Shown: positions 9,593 through 18,989, numbered from the stretch's first letter. The stretch is DNA of 64,000 nucleotides from Spirosoma linguale DSM 74 (GCA_000024525.1 CP001769.1:7039001-7103000); one strand, 5' to 3'. Program-made: numbers and translations. Notes: generated from the letters alone by a model not told the origin.

Positions 9593-10123
9593 ATGCAACG
9601 TAGAGAAGCCTTACAACAGGCAGCCTTAATGATGGGGGTTATGCTATCGGCTCCCACGCTGGCGGGCGCAATGGGTCGTGTGACGAACACGGGTCCAAGC
9701 GTAGCCGTCTCGCCCGACCAGGAAGCCCTGCTGGCCGAAGTAGCCGATGTGATCATCCCAAACACCAGTACGCCGGGCGCTAAAGCCGCCGGTGCCGAAA
9801 AATTCATTGTCCGCGTCATGCGCGACTGTTACCCCAAAGCCGATCAGGAGAAATTCTACGCGGGGCTGGCCAAATTGGATGCCGACAGCAAAACCAAATT
9901 TGGCAAAGGCTTCGCTGCGCTGGAAAACGCTCAGAAAATTGATATGGTGAAACAGACCATGACGGAAGACAAACCGTTTTTCCTGCGGATGAAAGAACTA
10001 ACCACCACCGGCTATTTCACCTCCGAAATTGGTGCAACCAAAGCCCTCGAATACCTGCCCGTTCCGGGCCAGTTCAACGGCTGTATGCCCATGAAACCCG
10101 GCCAGAAGGCGTGGGCTATATAA
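9593..10123 (+). CDS. gluconate 2-dehydrogenase subunit 3-family protein (GMC dehydrogenase small subunit)
   Basis: A 176-residue small subunit of a membrane or periplasmic sugar dehydrogenase. The N-terminus has twin arginines (MQRREALQQAALMMG) followed by a hydrophobic stretch, consistent with Tat export. The ADVIIPNTSTPGAKAAGAEKFI segment is the hallmark of the gluconate 2-dehydrogenase subunit 3 family. The catalytic FAD subunit follows 231 nt downstream and lacks its own signal peptide, so this subunit may carry it through the Tat system, as known for gluconate dehydrogenase-type complexes. The pair resembles glucoside-3-dehydrogenase modules (inference). Confidence 0.9.
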   Translation: MQRREALQQAALMMGVMLSAPTLAGAMGRVTNTGPSVAVSPDQEALLAEVADVIIPNTSTPGAKAAGAEKFIVRVMRDCYPKADQEKFYAGLAKLDADSKTKFGKGFAALENAQKIDMVKQTMTEDKPFFLRMKELTTTGYFTSEIGATKALEYLPVPGQFNGCMPMKPGQKAWAI

Positions 10124-10129
10124 GTATGT

Positions 10130-10345
10130 AGTAGTTAGGAGCGAGGAGTTAGAAGAGAGGAGCCATCCGGCGGCATAAACTATGCCGGTTCGCCCTCCTC
10201 ACTCCTAATAATCGTTCCTATTACTGACTCTTAACACACGAGTAAGGCGCAAGCAGTAAACAGGGTGATCGCGCTAGCAAACAGCACGCCGGTCCGCCGG
10301 TGCGGTCAGCCCTCCTCACTTCTAACTCCTCACTCCTAACTCCTT
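10130..10345. repeat. heptad-arm inverted repeat C1
   Basis: The left arm (about 10130-10161) and right arm (about 10310-10345) are purine- and pyrimidine-rich strings made of near-tandem 7-mers such as TAACTCC/TCACTCC, largely reverse complements. A shorter internal copy lies near 10193-10207. The core just after the left arm (GCCATCCGGC) is shared with element C7 at 35655. The element separates the two subunits of the dehydrogenase, and the right arm ends about 10 nt before the GMC start. Confidence 0.8.
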
Positions 10346-10354
10346 AAAAAAAAC

Positions 10355-12067
10355 ATGTACCTCAATATAGACTCCATAAAAGACCAGACCTACGATGCCA
10401 TTGTCATCGGGTCGGGTATATCGGGTGGCTGGGCCGCCAAAGAACTGACCGAAAAAGGGCTTCGTGTGCTCATGCTCGAAAAAGGGCATAAACTCGACCA
10501 CGTAACCGACTACGAATATGCCATGAAAGACCCCTGGCAGACCAAATACAACGGTCGGCTGACGGAAGAACAAAAGGAGTCGCACCCGAAACTGGCCCGC
10601 GATTACCCGTACAACGAAATGACCCAGAACTATTGGATGAAGGATACGGATTCCAATTATAAAGAAGTAAAGCGGTTTGACTGGTACCGGCCTAATATCG
10701 TGGGCGGTAAGTCCATTATGTGGGGACGGCAGTCGTACCGGTTGAGCGACATCGACTTTGAGGCCAACGCCCGCGAAGGCATTGCCGTCGACTGGCCAAT
10801 TCGCTACAAAGACGTGGCACCCTGGTACTCGTATGTCGAGAAGTTTGCCGGTATTTCGGGCGAGAAGCTGAATCTGCCCCAACTGCCCGACAGCGAGTTT
10901 CTGCCGCCGATGGAGATGTATTGCGTAGAGAAAGAAGTACGCAAGCGGATCGAGAAGAACTTCCCCGGCCGGACCATGACCATCGGGCGCGTAGCCAACC
11001 TGTCGAAAGCCGCTCAGGCGCAGATGGGCGTTGGCCGGGCCTCGTGCCAGTACCGCAACAAATGCTCGCTGGGTTGCCCCTATGGCGCTTACTTCAGTAC
11101 CCAGTCGTGTACATTACCGCCAGCCGCCAAAACGGGTCGGCTGACCCTGCGTCCTGATTCCGTCGTGACGGAAGTTATGTACGACGAGAATAAAAAACGG
11201 GCAACGGGCGTCCGCATCGTCGATGCCGTGACCATGCAGCCTAAAGAGTACTACGCCAACATCATTTTCGTGTGTGGTAGTACGCTGGGTTCAACAGCGG
11301 TGTTGCTCAACTCGAAGTCGAACCGTTTCCCGAACGGATTGGGTAATGATTCGGAACAGCTGGGCCATAACCTGATGGATCACCACTTCCGCATTGGTGC
11401 CTCCGGCGATTGGGAAGGCGATCTGGACAAGTATTACATCGGTCGCCGGGCCAACGGCATTTACGTACCCCGCTACCGGAACATTGGCAACGACAAGCGC
11501 GATTACCTCCGTGGCTTTGGCTACCAGGGTGGCGGGAGCCGCCAGGGCTGGCAGCGCAACATTGCTGAAATGAGCTTCGGTGCCGATTACAAAGAAGAGC
11601 TCACCAAACCCGGTCCGTGGACAATGGGCCTGGGTGGTTTCGGCGAAACATTGCCCTACTACGAAAACCGCATGTACCTCGACAAAAACGAGAAAGACAA
11701 GTGGGGTATGCCGCTGGTGGTGTTCGATGCCGAACTGAAAGAGAACGAGAAGAAAATGCGTATCGACATGATGAACGACGCCAAAGAAATGCTGGAATCG
11801 TCGGGCGTCAAGAATGTCAAAGCGTATGACCGGGGTTCGTATCTGGGCATGGCTATTCACGAGATGGGTACCGCCCGCATGGGTCGCGACCCGAAAACGT
11901 CGGTGCTAAACGGCAACAACCAGATGCACGCTGTCAAGAACGTTTTCGTAACGGACGGCTCCTGCATGGTATCGACCTCCTGCGTAAACCCGTCATTGAC
12001 CTACATGGCCCTCACCGCCCGCGCGGCTGACTTCGCCGTGAAAGAAATGAAGCGGAAAAGTATTTAA
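10355..12067 (+). CDS. GMC-family FAD-dependent oxidoreductase (sugar/glycoside dehydrogenase large subunit)
   Basis: A 570-residue catalytic subunit. The Rossmann FAD site is at residues 15-24 (AIVIGSGISG). A GGKSIMWGRQSYR segment and a Cys-rich patch (about 230-245, CxxxxxCxxxC) follow. The C-terminal HEMGTARMG motif (from about H502) and CVNPSLT, where the second catalytic residue sits, mark a GMC_oxred_C domain. There is no signal peptide. Together with the Tat-type small subunit it should form a periplasmic dehydrogenase passing electrons to a cytochrome c. This subgroup often oxidises a sugar hydroxyl, possibly C3 of a glycoside; that substrate is inference. An intrinsic terminator follows, and a broken copy of the last part of this gene lies at 13472. 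Confidence 0.93.
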   Translation: MYLNIDSIKDQTYDAIVIGSGISGGWAAKELTEKGLRVLMLEKGHKLDHVTDYEYAMKDPWQTKYNGRLTEEQKESHPKLARDYPYNEMTQNYWMKDTDSNYKEVKRFDWYRPNIVGGKSIMWGRQSYRLSDIDFEANAREGIAVDWPIRYKDVAPWYSYVEKFAGISGEKLNLPQLPDSEFLPPMEMYCVEKEVRKRIEKNFPGRTMTIGRVANLSKAAQAQMGVGRASCQYRNKCSLGCPYGAYFSTQSCTLPPAAKTGRLTLRPDSVVTEVMYDENKKRATGVRIVDAVTMQPKEYYANIIFVCGSTLGSTAVLLNSKSNRFPNGLGNDSEQLGHNLMDHHFRIGASGDWEGDLDKYYIGRRANGIYVPRYRNIGNDKRDYLRGFGYQGGGSRQGWQRNIAEMSFGADYKEELTKPGPWTMGLGGFGETLPYYENRMYLDKNEKDKWGMPLVVFDAELKENEKKMRIDMMNDAKEMLESSGVKNVKAYDRGSYLGMAIHEMGTARMGRDPKTSVLNGNNQMHAVKNVFVTDGSCMVSTSCVNPSLTYMALTARAADFAVKEMKRKSI

Positions 12068-12079
12068 TGAGCGTATGAA

Positions 12080-12130
12080 TAAACAGCCCCTGTCTTGCCC
12101 TGAATGGGGTGGGACGGGGGCTGTTTTATT
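12080..12130 (+). terminator. intrinsic terminator after the GMC gene
   Basis: AAACAGCCCC (12081-12090) pairs with GGGGCTGTTT (12117-12126), extended by TGTC/GGAC, and is followed by TTATT. It begins 13 nt after the stop codon and ends the small-subunit/GMC transcript. Confidence 0.7.
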
Positions 12131-12212
12131 GTGGAAGTTTTATGAGTTTTTCGTAAATTAAGGCTGAGTTAGTATGGTGTTTGATTATGTGACAGGTTTA
12201 AACATTTACACT

Positions 12213-12557
12213 ATGTTAGAACAACTCTACAAAAGCCTCAAGGAACATTTATTGGCAATTAATGGGATGACGGCTCATCCTTATCAGACCAAAACCGGGA
12301 AGGGTCCCGAAGGAGGCATCGAACAGTTTGATCTGGAGGGTAAAAATTTTGCTTCGATGCGGCTTACAGACAAGTACGTGATGATCTATTTAGGGCCAGC
12401 TTTAGGACAGGCGGATCCGACTGCCTGGTACAGTCAGCAGCTAAGCGGTATGCTCAAGGGGAAAGGGTGTTTAAAGGTGGTTAACCCTGCAAAAACAGAT
12501 ATTTCACCCGTGCTGACTTTATGGAACGAAGGAGCTGCTAAGTGGAAGCGCGATTAA
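12213..12557 (+). CDS. conserved-looking small cytoplasmic protein, function unknown
   Basis: 114 residues from the ATG at 12213; an in-frame ATG at 12174 would add 13 less convincing residues. There is no signal peptide or membrane segment. The sequence is mixed alpha/beta (LEQLYKSLKEHLLAIN, then KYVMIYLGPALGQADPTAWYSQQ). It may resemble small YdhG/DUF1801-like domains, but I cannot confirm this. It stands alone between the GMC terminator and a leftward lipoprotein gene. Confidence 0.6.
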   Translation: MLEQLYKSLKEHLLAINGMTAHPYQTKTGKGPEGGIEQFDLEGKNFASMRLTDKYVMIYLGPALGQADPTAWYSQQLSGMLKGKGCLKVVNPAKTDISPVLTLWNEGAAKWKRD

Positions 12558-12687
12558 CGCTCTTAACATATACTTAACTGCAAAGAAGTACCATTTTGTC
12601 AAGATAAGGTTAAAATAACGTCACTTATACAACATCAGGAATATATTCAATAAGTATTATTAGTTGCCAGAATCTGTAGTGAACGTA

Positions 12688-13278
12688 TCACTTAACTCTA
12701 AATTTTTCCAGGCTTTGGGGTTTCACACCAGGTAGAAATTTTATTGTAACTGGTAGATTAGATGGAGTAGGGTAAAGCGCAGCTCGTGTTGCGAATATGA
12801 CCTTGTGGTTAATGGGAGTTAAAGATGTTGTATCCCGAATCAAGCAGATTGATAACCGTAGTGATTCCAATTTTTGAGGAACACTATCCCCGTAAGCTTG
12901 GACCTTCTGTAATTTGTGAGTTAGAGCAGTAACCCAGATGTTATAATAACGCTTATCCGGTGTAGAATCAGCTCTATAATGTGCTTTGAGCTCACATAAC
13001 CGGGTATCGTTAACTTTTAAGAATAAAGTATGTAAGTCCTTTAAGCTTAGTTGGCCTTGATAGTATTGGTATGGCTCCCAGCGATTGTTAGATAAAAGAA
13101 GTCTGCCTGTACTATCTATTATTATCGAAAACACATCATCACCATCCCATCCCCCATCGTAGCTACATTCAAGTTTAAAGAAGGTTGGTTTAATTAATTC
13201 TTGTTGGGAAGAATTGCAGCCAAAGCAAGTCAGTACGATGGAGAAGCCAGTAATGATTTGCCCACAGATAACGCTCAT
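12688..13278 (-). CDS. putative lipoprotein of unknown function
   Basis: A 196-residue protein with an N-terminal hydrophobic stretch ending in LTCFGC, a plausible lipobox with Cys near residue 21 followed by NSSQQ. The mature domain contains FFKLECSYDGGWDGDDVFSIIIDSTGRL, a pattern seen in uncharacterised Bacteroidota lipoproteins. The base composition is more A/T-rich than the flanking metabolic genes. No function can be assigned. Confidence 0.6.
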   Translation of the reverse strand: MSVICGQIITGFSIVLTCFGCNSSQQELIKPTFFKLECSYDGGWDGDDVFSIIIDSTGRLLLSNNRWEPYQYYQGQLSLKDLHTLFLKVNDTRLCELKAHYRADSTPDKRYYNIWVTALTHKLQKVQAYGDSVPQKLESLRLSICLIRDTTSLTPINHKVIFATRAALYPTPSNLPVTIKFLPGVKPQSLEKFRVK

Positions 13279-13818
13279 TGTTTTATTACTTTTCTAACAG
13301 ATGTGCCAGATGGTACTATTACATACTTATTATTTTTCTTTACCTATTCCTGGTTATGCAATAAGTATAGGTAGAGAGGTTTATCTATCATACGAATGAA
13401 TGGTTTGATAGCTCTAATACGTAGTAGCTAAATACCAGAAAACAGAACCGAATTGACTGATAAAATCCGTCATGTTTCTAACCTGGCTATCGAGCTCGTG
13501 CATGGTATCGGCCTTCTGCGTAAACCCGTCGCTGACCTACATGGCCCTCACCGCCCGTGCTACTGACTTCGTCGTGAAGGGGATGAAGCGGAAGGTTATT
13601 TAATGAGTTCTTAAGCTAAGTAGTAGCCCCGTTGTGACAGAAACTGGTCACGGTGAGGGCTAATTTTTGCTATACATTGATAATTAGTTTCGACAAAACG
13701 GGGGCTATTGCAAAAGCCTGGAAGTAGTTGAATAAGTTTACTTTGCTGGTAAAATAGCAAAGTAAAAATATATGAACCCACGCTTATTTAATGGTTTGTG
13801 TTCTTAGCCTATAATACT
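13279..13818. other. 540-base stretch with a gene remnant and hairpins
   Basis: It contains the remnant of a GMC oxidoreductase 3' end (13472-13603), then a hairpin region around 13622-13670 (AGCCC pairs with GGGCT, and GTGACAG..CTGGTCAC nests inside), followed by TAATTTTT, like a terminator left over from the lost gene. The TTTACTTTGC / GCAAAGTAAA inverted repeat near 13737-13765 may belong to the promoter of the next gene. The rest is A/T-rich with no ORF. Confidence 0.55.
13472..13603 (+). pseudogene. remnant of a second GMC oxidoreductase gene (3' end only)
   Basis: The last 35 or so codons match the end of the GMC gene at 11960-12064 in frame. The peptide SCMVSAFCVNPSLTYMALTA aligns with SCMVSTSCVNPSLTYMALTA, followed by RATDFVVKGMKRKVI versus RAADFAVKEMKRKSI and a stop at the same place. 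An ATG at 13472 gives a 43-codon frame, but the FAD domain and almost all of the enzyme are missing, so the fragment cannot be functional. The changes are largely scattered substitutions, which suggests an old duplication followed by deletion. A terminator-like hairpin follows, as it does after the intact gene. Confidence 0.85.
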
Positions 13819-14463
13819 ATGACAAATATCTACCTCCCATTAGTTATCGTGAGTCTGTTTCTAAGCTGTGAAGTTTTCGGTCAGGAACCAACGAAACGTA
13901 GCTTCTTTGCTGTTAGAGCGGGTTATGTACACTCTGCCAGCAACCTGATTTATTCATCAGATGCGATGAATTACGGAACAAATGTAGTTGGCGTAGCGGA
14001 CAAAAGCGGTTTTTATGGCGGAGCTTTCTATCAACATACTATGGGAAAAACGTTCGCTTATCGGGTAGACCTTACTTATCAGGAAAAAGGGTCAACCCAA
14101 AACGACCAGCTCGGCAATTATATGTTTTCACTACCCTATAATTATGTCGGAGTGACGCCATTGGTTGGGATTACACCTGTAACTGGACTAGGGATTTTCG
14201 TTGGTCCCGAAGCCAATTTACGTGTTAACTCGGTACCAACCGGATCGGGTACTCTTACCGTGTCTCCTACAGCAATTGAGCTGGGTGTAAGCAGTCGGCT
14301 GTCCTATCGTTATAAAGCAATAGGCGTAGAAGTAAGCTATTTTAAAGGCCTGAACCAGTATTATACGTTCAATCTGGGAGGCCCTGTAAAAGTCGATTTT
14401 AAGAATCAGAATTGGCAGGCAGGTATTTTCATCGTACTGTTTCAATCCAAACAAAATAAGTGA
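13819..14463 (+). CDS. outer-membrane beta-barrel (PorT-like) protein
   Basis: 214 residues from the ATG at 13819; seven more codons upstream are possible. A signal peptide (IYLPLVIVSLFLSCEVFGQ) is followed by alternating strands typical of small 8-strand barrels of the PorT/OmpA-like type (FFAVRAGYVHSASN, FYGGAFYQHTMG, FAYRVDLTYQEKGS, IELGVSSRLSYRYK). It ends in WQAGIFIVLF, a barrel-like final strand. The substrate or role is unknown. It stands alone and is A/T-richer than the next gene. Confidence 0.8.
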   Translation: MTNIYLPLVIVSLFLSCEVFGQEPTKRSFFAVRAGYVHSASNLIYSSDAMNYGTNVVGVADKSGFYGGAFYQHTMGKTFAYRVDLTYQEKGSTQNDQLGNYMFSLPYNYVGVTPLVGITPVTGLGIFVGPEANLRVNSVPTGSGTLTVSPTAIELGVSSRLSYRYKAIGVEVSYFKGLNQYYTFNLGGPVKVDFKNQNWQAGIFIVLFQSKQNK

Positions 14464-14582
14464 GCTATACCGGCAGACTTTACCTAACTCAATGGGTATA
14501 AATAGCCATAAATTTCACTTTAAGGGGGAGTACTCTGCTCTCTAGGTCAAACAACTACTTACCGCTTAAGTAGATCAACTAT

Positions 14583-17500
14583 ATGAATCGATCAATATCC
14601 TTTAAACGCTCGGCCTTCTCTCGTCGGCTGATTGCTCTGTCGGCCGCCGGGGTGGTAGTTGGTGGCGTATTTATCGGGGCTTATCAGAACAAAAACCTGA
14701 ACGGAGCCTCCAACCCCTATCTGACAAGCCTCTTCGCTCAGCTATCTGACGATGACAAACACGACCCCAAATACGCGGTCGGTAGTCTGAACGTAGCGCC
14801 CGGTCTGGAGGCAACGCTCTTTGCCGCTGAGCCCATGCTGACCAACCCCACCGACATCGACGTCGATGCTCGGGGGCGGGTCTGGGTCTGCGAAGCGTAC
14901 AACTACCGGCCCGCTATCAACGGCAACCCAACCCGAAAGGAGGGCGACCGCATCGTTATTCTGGAAGACACCAATGGCGACGGAAAAGCCGATGTCTCGA
15001 AAGTATTCTACCAGGACCCGAGCATCGAATCTCCCCTCGGTATCTGGGTGCAGGGCAACAAAGTCATCGTGTCTGACAGCCCGAACGTCTGGGTGCTGAC
15101 CGATGAAAACGGCGACGACAAAGCCGATAAGAAAGAACTGCTCTTCACCGGCATCGGCGGGGAGCAGCACGACCACGGCATGCATACCTTCGTGTTCGGT
15201 CCCGATGGTAAATGGTATTTCAATTTCGGCAACGCAGGCGAGCAACTGCTGGATAAAGACGGCAAACCCGTTATCGACATTGCAACCGGCAAGCCCATCA
15301 ACAAGCAGAATTTCAAACAGGGCATGGTATTCCGTTGCGACCCCGACGGGAAAAATGTCGAGCTGCTGGGCCAGAATTTCCGGAACAACTACGAAGTGGC
15401 CGTTGACTCCTACGGCACCCTTTGGCAGTCGGACAACGACGATGATGGCAACAAAGGCGTTCGCATTAACTACGTCATGGAGTACGGCAACTACGGCTAC
15501 ACCGACGAACTGACTGGCGCGGGCTGGCAGGCGAACCGGGAAAACATAGAGCCCGAAATTCCCCGGCGTCACTGGCACCTCAACGACCCCGGTGCTATGC
15601 CTAACCTGCTTCAAACGGGCGCCGGTTCCCCAACGGGTATGATCGTGTACGAAGGCAATCTGCTGCCCGAAGTGTTCCGAAATCAGATGATTCACTGCGA
15701 TGCCGGTCCGAATGTGGTGCGGTCGTATCCGGTTCAGAAAGATGGTGCGGGCTATAAAGCCGAGATCGTGAATGTACTGGAAGGTGCCCGCGACCAGTGG
15801 TTCCGACCCGCTGACGTTTGTGTGGCTCCCGATGGCTCGCTCATCATTGCCGACTGGTACGATCCCGGTGTGGGCGGACACCAGGCGGGCGACCAGAGCC
15901 GGGGGCGCGTGTATCGCGTAGCTCCACCGAACTCACCCTATAAAATGCCGAAAGTAGACGTAACGACGGTCGATGGAGCCATCGAAGCACTGCAGAGCCC
16001 GAACATGAATATTCGGTATGCGGGTTGGCAGTCGCTGCGGAACATGGATAAAAAGGCCGAGAAAGCACTGGCTAAACTGTATAAAACATCGGCCAACCCA
16101 CGCATGCAGGCGCGGGCATTATGGTTGCTGAGTAAGCTGGACAAAGGACAGAAATACATCGAAACGGCCCTGAAAAGCGATAATTCCGATCTGCGCATCA
16201 CCGCGCTTCGGGCCGCTCGTGAGCTGAAAGGTGACATTACGCCCTACATCAAACAGTTGGTAAATGACCCTGAGCCACAGGTTCGCCGGGAGTGTGCTAT
16301 TGCCTTGCGGAAGAACCAGAGCACCGGACCGCAGTCGCCCGAAGCTCCGGCTTTGTGGGCGCAACTGGCCAGTCAGTACGATGGTAAAGACCGCTGGTAT
16401 CTGGAAGCCCTCGGTATTGGTGCTGATGGTAGCTGGGATAGCTACTACACCGCCTGGGTTAAACAGATGAATGGGGACCCGCTGGCCAACGCGGGTGGTC
16501 GTGATATTGTGTGGCGTGCCCGTACCAAAGAGTCGATTCCGATGCTGGCCAAACTGGCTGGTGACCCATCGGTGGGTGTCAGCCAGCGGTTGCGGTATTT
16601 CCGGGCGTTCGATTTCAACCCCGGCGCTATGGAGAAATCCAACGCGCTGCTTGGCATCTTACAAGCCAATAGCAACTCGACTGATGTAACGAAGCTAGCC
16701 CTGCGCCACCTCGACCCGGCTTTTGTGAAAAACTCCCCGGTGGCGACAACAGCCCTGAACAAGGTAATGAACGACGTGTACGGAACTCCCGAATACATCG
16801 ATCTGGTAAGTCGCTACGAACCTGCATCCGAAAACGCCCGTCTGAAGCAGTTAGCTGTTCAGAAAGCGAGTGATGGGATGGGCCGTGATGCTGCCCGGCA
16901 GCTGCTCAAGCAAAAAGGCGCTTCGATGGCCTGGGAGGTGATTAATGGCAATGATGCCGATGCCGCTGCGGACATGCTGGTGGCTTTGCGCCGGGTGGGA
17001 AATAAAGAATCCATCGATATACTGAAAACTGTTGCCCTGGCCGACAAATATCCGGCAGCGTTGCGTCGGGAGGCAACCCGTTCGCTGGGAGGTAGTTCCG
17101 AAGGAGCCGATATGGTTGTGGCCCTGCTTAAGTCGGGCGATATTAAAGGCGAGTTCAAAAAGTCAGCCGTACAGGGCGTCAGCAACGACTGGCGGAAAAG
17201 CATCCGGCAGCAGGCTGCCAGCTTCCTGGATGGTGGACAGAGTGCCGAAGGCAAAAAGCTGCCCAACATTCAGGAGTTACTGGCCATGAATGGCGACGCA
17301 GCCCGTGGCGTATCGGTGTTCAAAAACAACTGTAACATCTGCCATCAGGTGAATGGCGAAGGCATGGACTTCGGACCAAAACTGTCGGAGATTGGCTCCA
17401 AACTCCCGAAAGAAGGGCAGTATCTGGCCATCCTGCACCCCGACGCTGGTATTAGCTTCGGCTACGAAGGCTGGGAAGTGAAGTTCAAAGATGGTAGCTC

Positions 17501-17705
17501 TATGACCGGTATCGTATCGAGCAAAACCGAAACTGATTTGCAAATGAAGTTTCCGGGGGGCGTAGTGCAGAATTACAAAATGGCTGATGTCGTTAAGATG
17601 AAGCAGATTGAAAACTCCATGATGCCGTCCGGCTTACAGGAGGCCATGAGCACCAAAGATTTAGTGGATTTAGTAGAGTATTTAGCCAGTTTAAAGAAAA
17701 AGTAA
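14583..17705 (+). CDS. membrane-anchored propeller/HEAT/cytochrome c dehydrogenase (PVC-type heme-binding protein)
   Basis: A 1040-residue protein with an N-terminal signal anchor (about 13-32), a six-bladed propeller of the glucose/sorbosone dehydrogenase type (about 75-460; ARGRVWVCEAYNYRP, GEQHDHGMHTFVFGPDGKWYF), HEAT-like helical repeats (about 470-870) and a C-terminal cytochrome c domain with CNICH at 917-921 and GMDFGPKLSEIG after it. This is the architecture of PVC-type heme-binding CxxCH proteins, which are thought to oxidise sugars or related substrates in the periplasm and pass electrons through the c-type heme. It lies in a region with a GMC dehydrogenase and sugar-processing enzymes. 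Repeat B1 begins three bases after the stop. Confidence 0.92.
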   Translation: MNRSISFKRSAFSRRLIALSAAGVVVGGVFIGAYQNKNLNGASNPYLTSLFAQLSDDDKHDPKYAVGSLNVAPGLEATLFAAEPMLTNPTDIDVDARGRVWVCEAYNYRPAINGNPTRKEGDRIVILEDTNGDGKADVSKVFYQDPSIESPLGIWVQGNKVIVSDSPNVWVLTDENGDDKADKKELLFTGIGGEQHDHGMHTFVFGPDGKWYFNFGNAGEQLLDKDGKPVIDIATGKPINKQNFKQGMVFRCDPDGKNVELLGQNFRNNYEVAVDSYGTLWQSDNDDDGNKGVRINYVMEYGNYGYTDELTGAGWQANRENIEPEIPRRHWHLNDPGAMPNLLQTGAGSPTGMIVYEGNLLPEVFRNQMIHCDAGPNVVRSYPVQKDGAGYKAEIVNVLEGARDQWFRPADVCVAPDGSLIIADWYDPGVGGHQAGDQSRGRVYRVAPPNSPYKMPKVDVTTVDGAIEALQSPNMNIRYAGWQSLRNMDKKAEKALAKLYKTSANPRMQARALWLLSKLDKGQKYIETALKSDNSDLRITALRAARELKGDITPYIKQLVNDPEPQVRRECAIALRKNQSTGPQSPEAPALWAQLASQYDGKDRWYLEALGIGADGSWDSYYTAWVKQMNGDPLANAGGRDIVWRARTKESIPMLAKLAGDPSVGVSQRLRYFRAFDFNPGAMEKSNALLGILQANSNSTDVTKLALRHLDPAFVKNSPVATTALNKVMNDVYGTPEYIDLVSRYEPASENARLKQLAVQKASDGMGRDAARQLLKQKGASMAWEVINGNDADAAADMLVALRRVGNKESIDILKTVALADKYPAALRREATRSLGGSSEGADMVVALLKSGDIKGEFKKSAVQGVSNDWRKSIRQQAASFLDGGQSAEGKKLPNIQELLAMNGDAARGVSVFKNNCNICHQVNGEGMDFGPKLSEIGSKLPKEGQYLAILHPDAGISFGYEGWEVKFKDGSSMTGIVSSKTETDLQMKFPGGVVQNYKMADVVKMKQIENSMMPSGLQEAMSTKDLVDLVEYLASLKKK

Positions 17706-17708
17706 GAC

Positions 17709-17892
17709 CGGGATTTCTACAAGATTTGAAGGATTAAACAAGATTATCGACGTATTATTCTCAATCTGAAAGCCTGCTGTAGACTTCAAAGATGTTGATC
17801 CTGTAAATTTTTCATATCAATGAGAAGACGGCCATATTCGCTATAATGGCATTAATCTTGTAAATCTTTTTAATCTTGTAGAAATCCCGCCG
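17709..17892. repeat. long inverted repeat B1 (ACCGGGATTT family)
   Basis: The left arm (17709-17746) and right arm (17853-17889) are reverse complements with a few mismatches and one gap. Each arm contains spaced copies of AAGATT/AGGATT. The left end follows the stop codon of the heme protein almost directly. The right end runs into a G/C-rich stretch ending GAGCGGTT, 20 or so nt before the next start. Related elements are at 25720 and 51709. Confidence 0.85.
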
Positions 17893-17916
17893 GGCCGCCG
17901 GAGCGGTTCAGACATT

Positions 17917-18882
17917 ATGCAACGACGAAACTTTGTAAAATCAACTTTTGGTGCAGCTGGCTTAGGCGCGGCTGGCCTGAGCCTGACCGGTGCTACCGTA
18001 GCGACCGAAGCTTTAGCCGACAACTGGCATTCGCAGCCTGCTTTTCTGGCCAAGAATAACTTCAAACTGAAATATGCCCCGCACTTTGGCATGTTTGAAA
18101 ACAGCGCAGGTAAAGACCTGATCGACCAGCTCAAATTCATGGCCGATCTGGGTTTTACAGCGCTGGAAGACAATGGTATGATGAGCCGGGAACCCGCCAT
18201 GCAGACCAAAATAGGTGAGGAGATGGCCCGTCTGGGTATGACGATGGGTGTATTCGTACTCGACAAAGGAGGCAACTCGCAGAATACGCTGGCCGCCGGT
18301 AAGCAGGAATATGTTGATATTTTTCTAAATGGCTGCCGCAAAGCTGTTGAAACGGCCAAGCGCTGCAACACGAAGTTCACGACGGTAGTACCGGGCGATT
18401 TCGAGCGGAATCTGCCGATTGGTATTCAAACGGGACACGTAATCGACGCCCTGCGCCGGGGTGCCGATATTCTGGCTCCCGCTGGACTAACCATGGTGCT
18501 CGAACCCCTCAGCGATTCGCCAAACCTGTTCCTGCGGACGTCGGATCAGACCTACGAAATCTGCCGGGCGGTGAATAGCCCCTCCTGCAAGATTCTGTTT
18601 GATATCTACCACATGCAGAAGAACGAAGGGCATGTTATTCCGCATATCAACTGGTGCTGGTCTGAGATTGGTTACTTCCAGATTGGGGACAACCCCGGCC
18701 GTAACGAGCCGACAACGGGTGAAATCAATTACAAAAACATCTTCAAGCACATTTACCAGAAGCAGAAAGCCGAGGGCAAAGAGTTTATCTTTGGTATGGA
18801 ACACGGCAAGTCGCAGAAGGGTAAAGAAGGCGAAATAGCACTTGTAAAAGCCTACGTCGAGTCGGATAGCTTTACCGTGTAG
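17917..18882 (+). CDS. Tat-exported TIM-barrel protein, hydroxypyruvate isomerase-like
   Basis: 321 residues. The N-terminus MQRRNFVKSTFGAAGLGAAG is a twin-arginine signal with a hydrophobic core; the mature protein starts around residue 35. The body is a xylose isomerase-like TIM barrel. FDIYHMQKNEGHVI near residue 228, followed by YFQIGDNPGRNEPTTGEINY, is the hydroxypyruvate isomerase-type metal and substrate motif. It probably interconverts an aldose/ketose or keto-sugar in the periplasm. Its place after the heme dehydrogenase suggests that it processes oxidised sugars (inference). Confidence 0.88.
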   Translation: MQRRNFVKSTFGAAGLGAAGLSLTGATVATEALADNWHSQPAFLAKNNFKLKYAPHFGMFENSAGKDLIDQLKFMADLGFTALEDNGMMSREPAMQTKIGEEMARLGMTMGVFVLDKGGNSQNTLAAGKQEYVDIFLNGCRKAVETAKRCNTKFTTVVPGDFERNLPIGIQTGHVIDALRRGADILAPAGLTMVLEPLSDSPNLFLRTSDQTYEICRAVNSPSCKILFDIYHMQKNEGHVIPHINWCWSEIGYFQIGDNPGRNEPTTGEINYKNIFKHIYQKQKAEGKEFIFGMEHGKSQKGKEGEIALVKAYVESDSFTV

Positions 18883-18989
18883 TTTGTAGTACCGAGCGTC
18901 GGCCCGGCGACCGTCCCGGTCGGGTATGAAAAGTAATAAATTTCACACCCGAGTGAGACGCTCGCCGGGCCGACGCTCGGTACTACAAA
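18883..18989. repeat. paired-palindrome element A2
   Basis: Two perfect 28-nt arms (18883-18910 and 18962-18989), with GTAGTACC at the foot of each. The inner part carries GACCGTCCCGGTC, the core of elements A3 and A10. It lies just after the stop codon at 18882 and overlaps the start of the following terminator. Confidence 0.85.

Noticed and set aside
10310-10345. Tandem short repeats considered as a CRISPR array
   Set aside because: Units are 7-8 nt with no spacers, and arms are inverted; no cas genes in the window.
10322-10882. 186-codon minus-strand frame at the start of the GMC gene
   Set aside because: Antisense to the FAD-binding domain and runs through repeat C1; no domain.
14742-15881. 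379-codon minus-strand frame
   Set aside because: It is antisense to the propeller domain of the heme protein; no family features.
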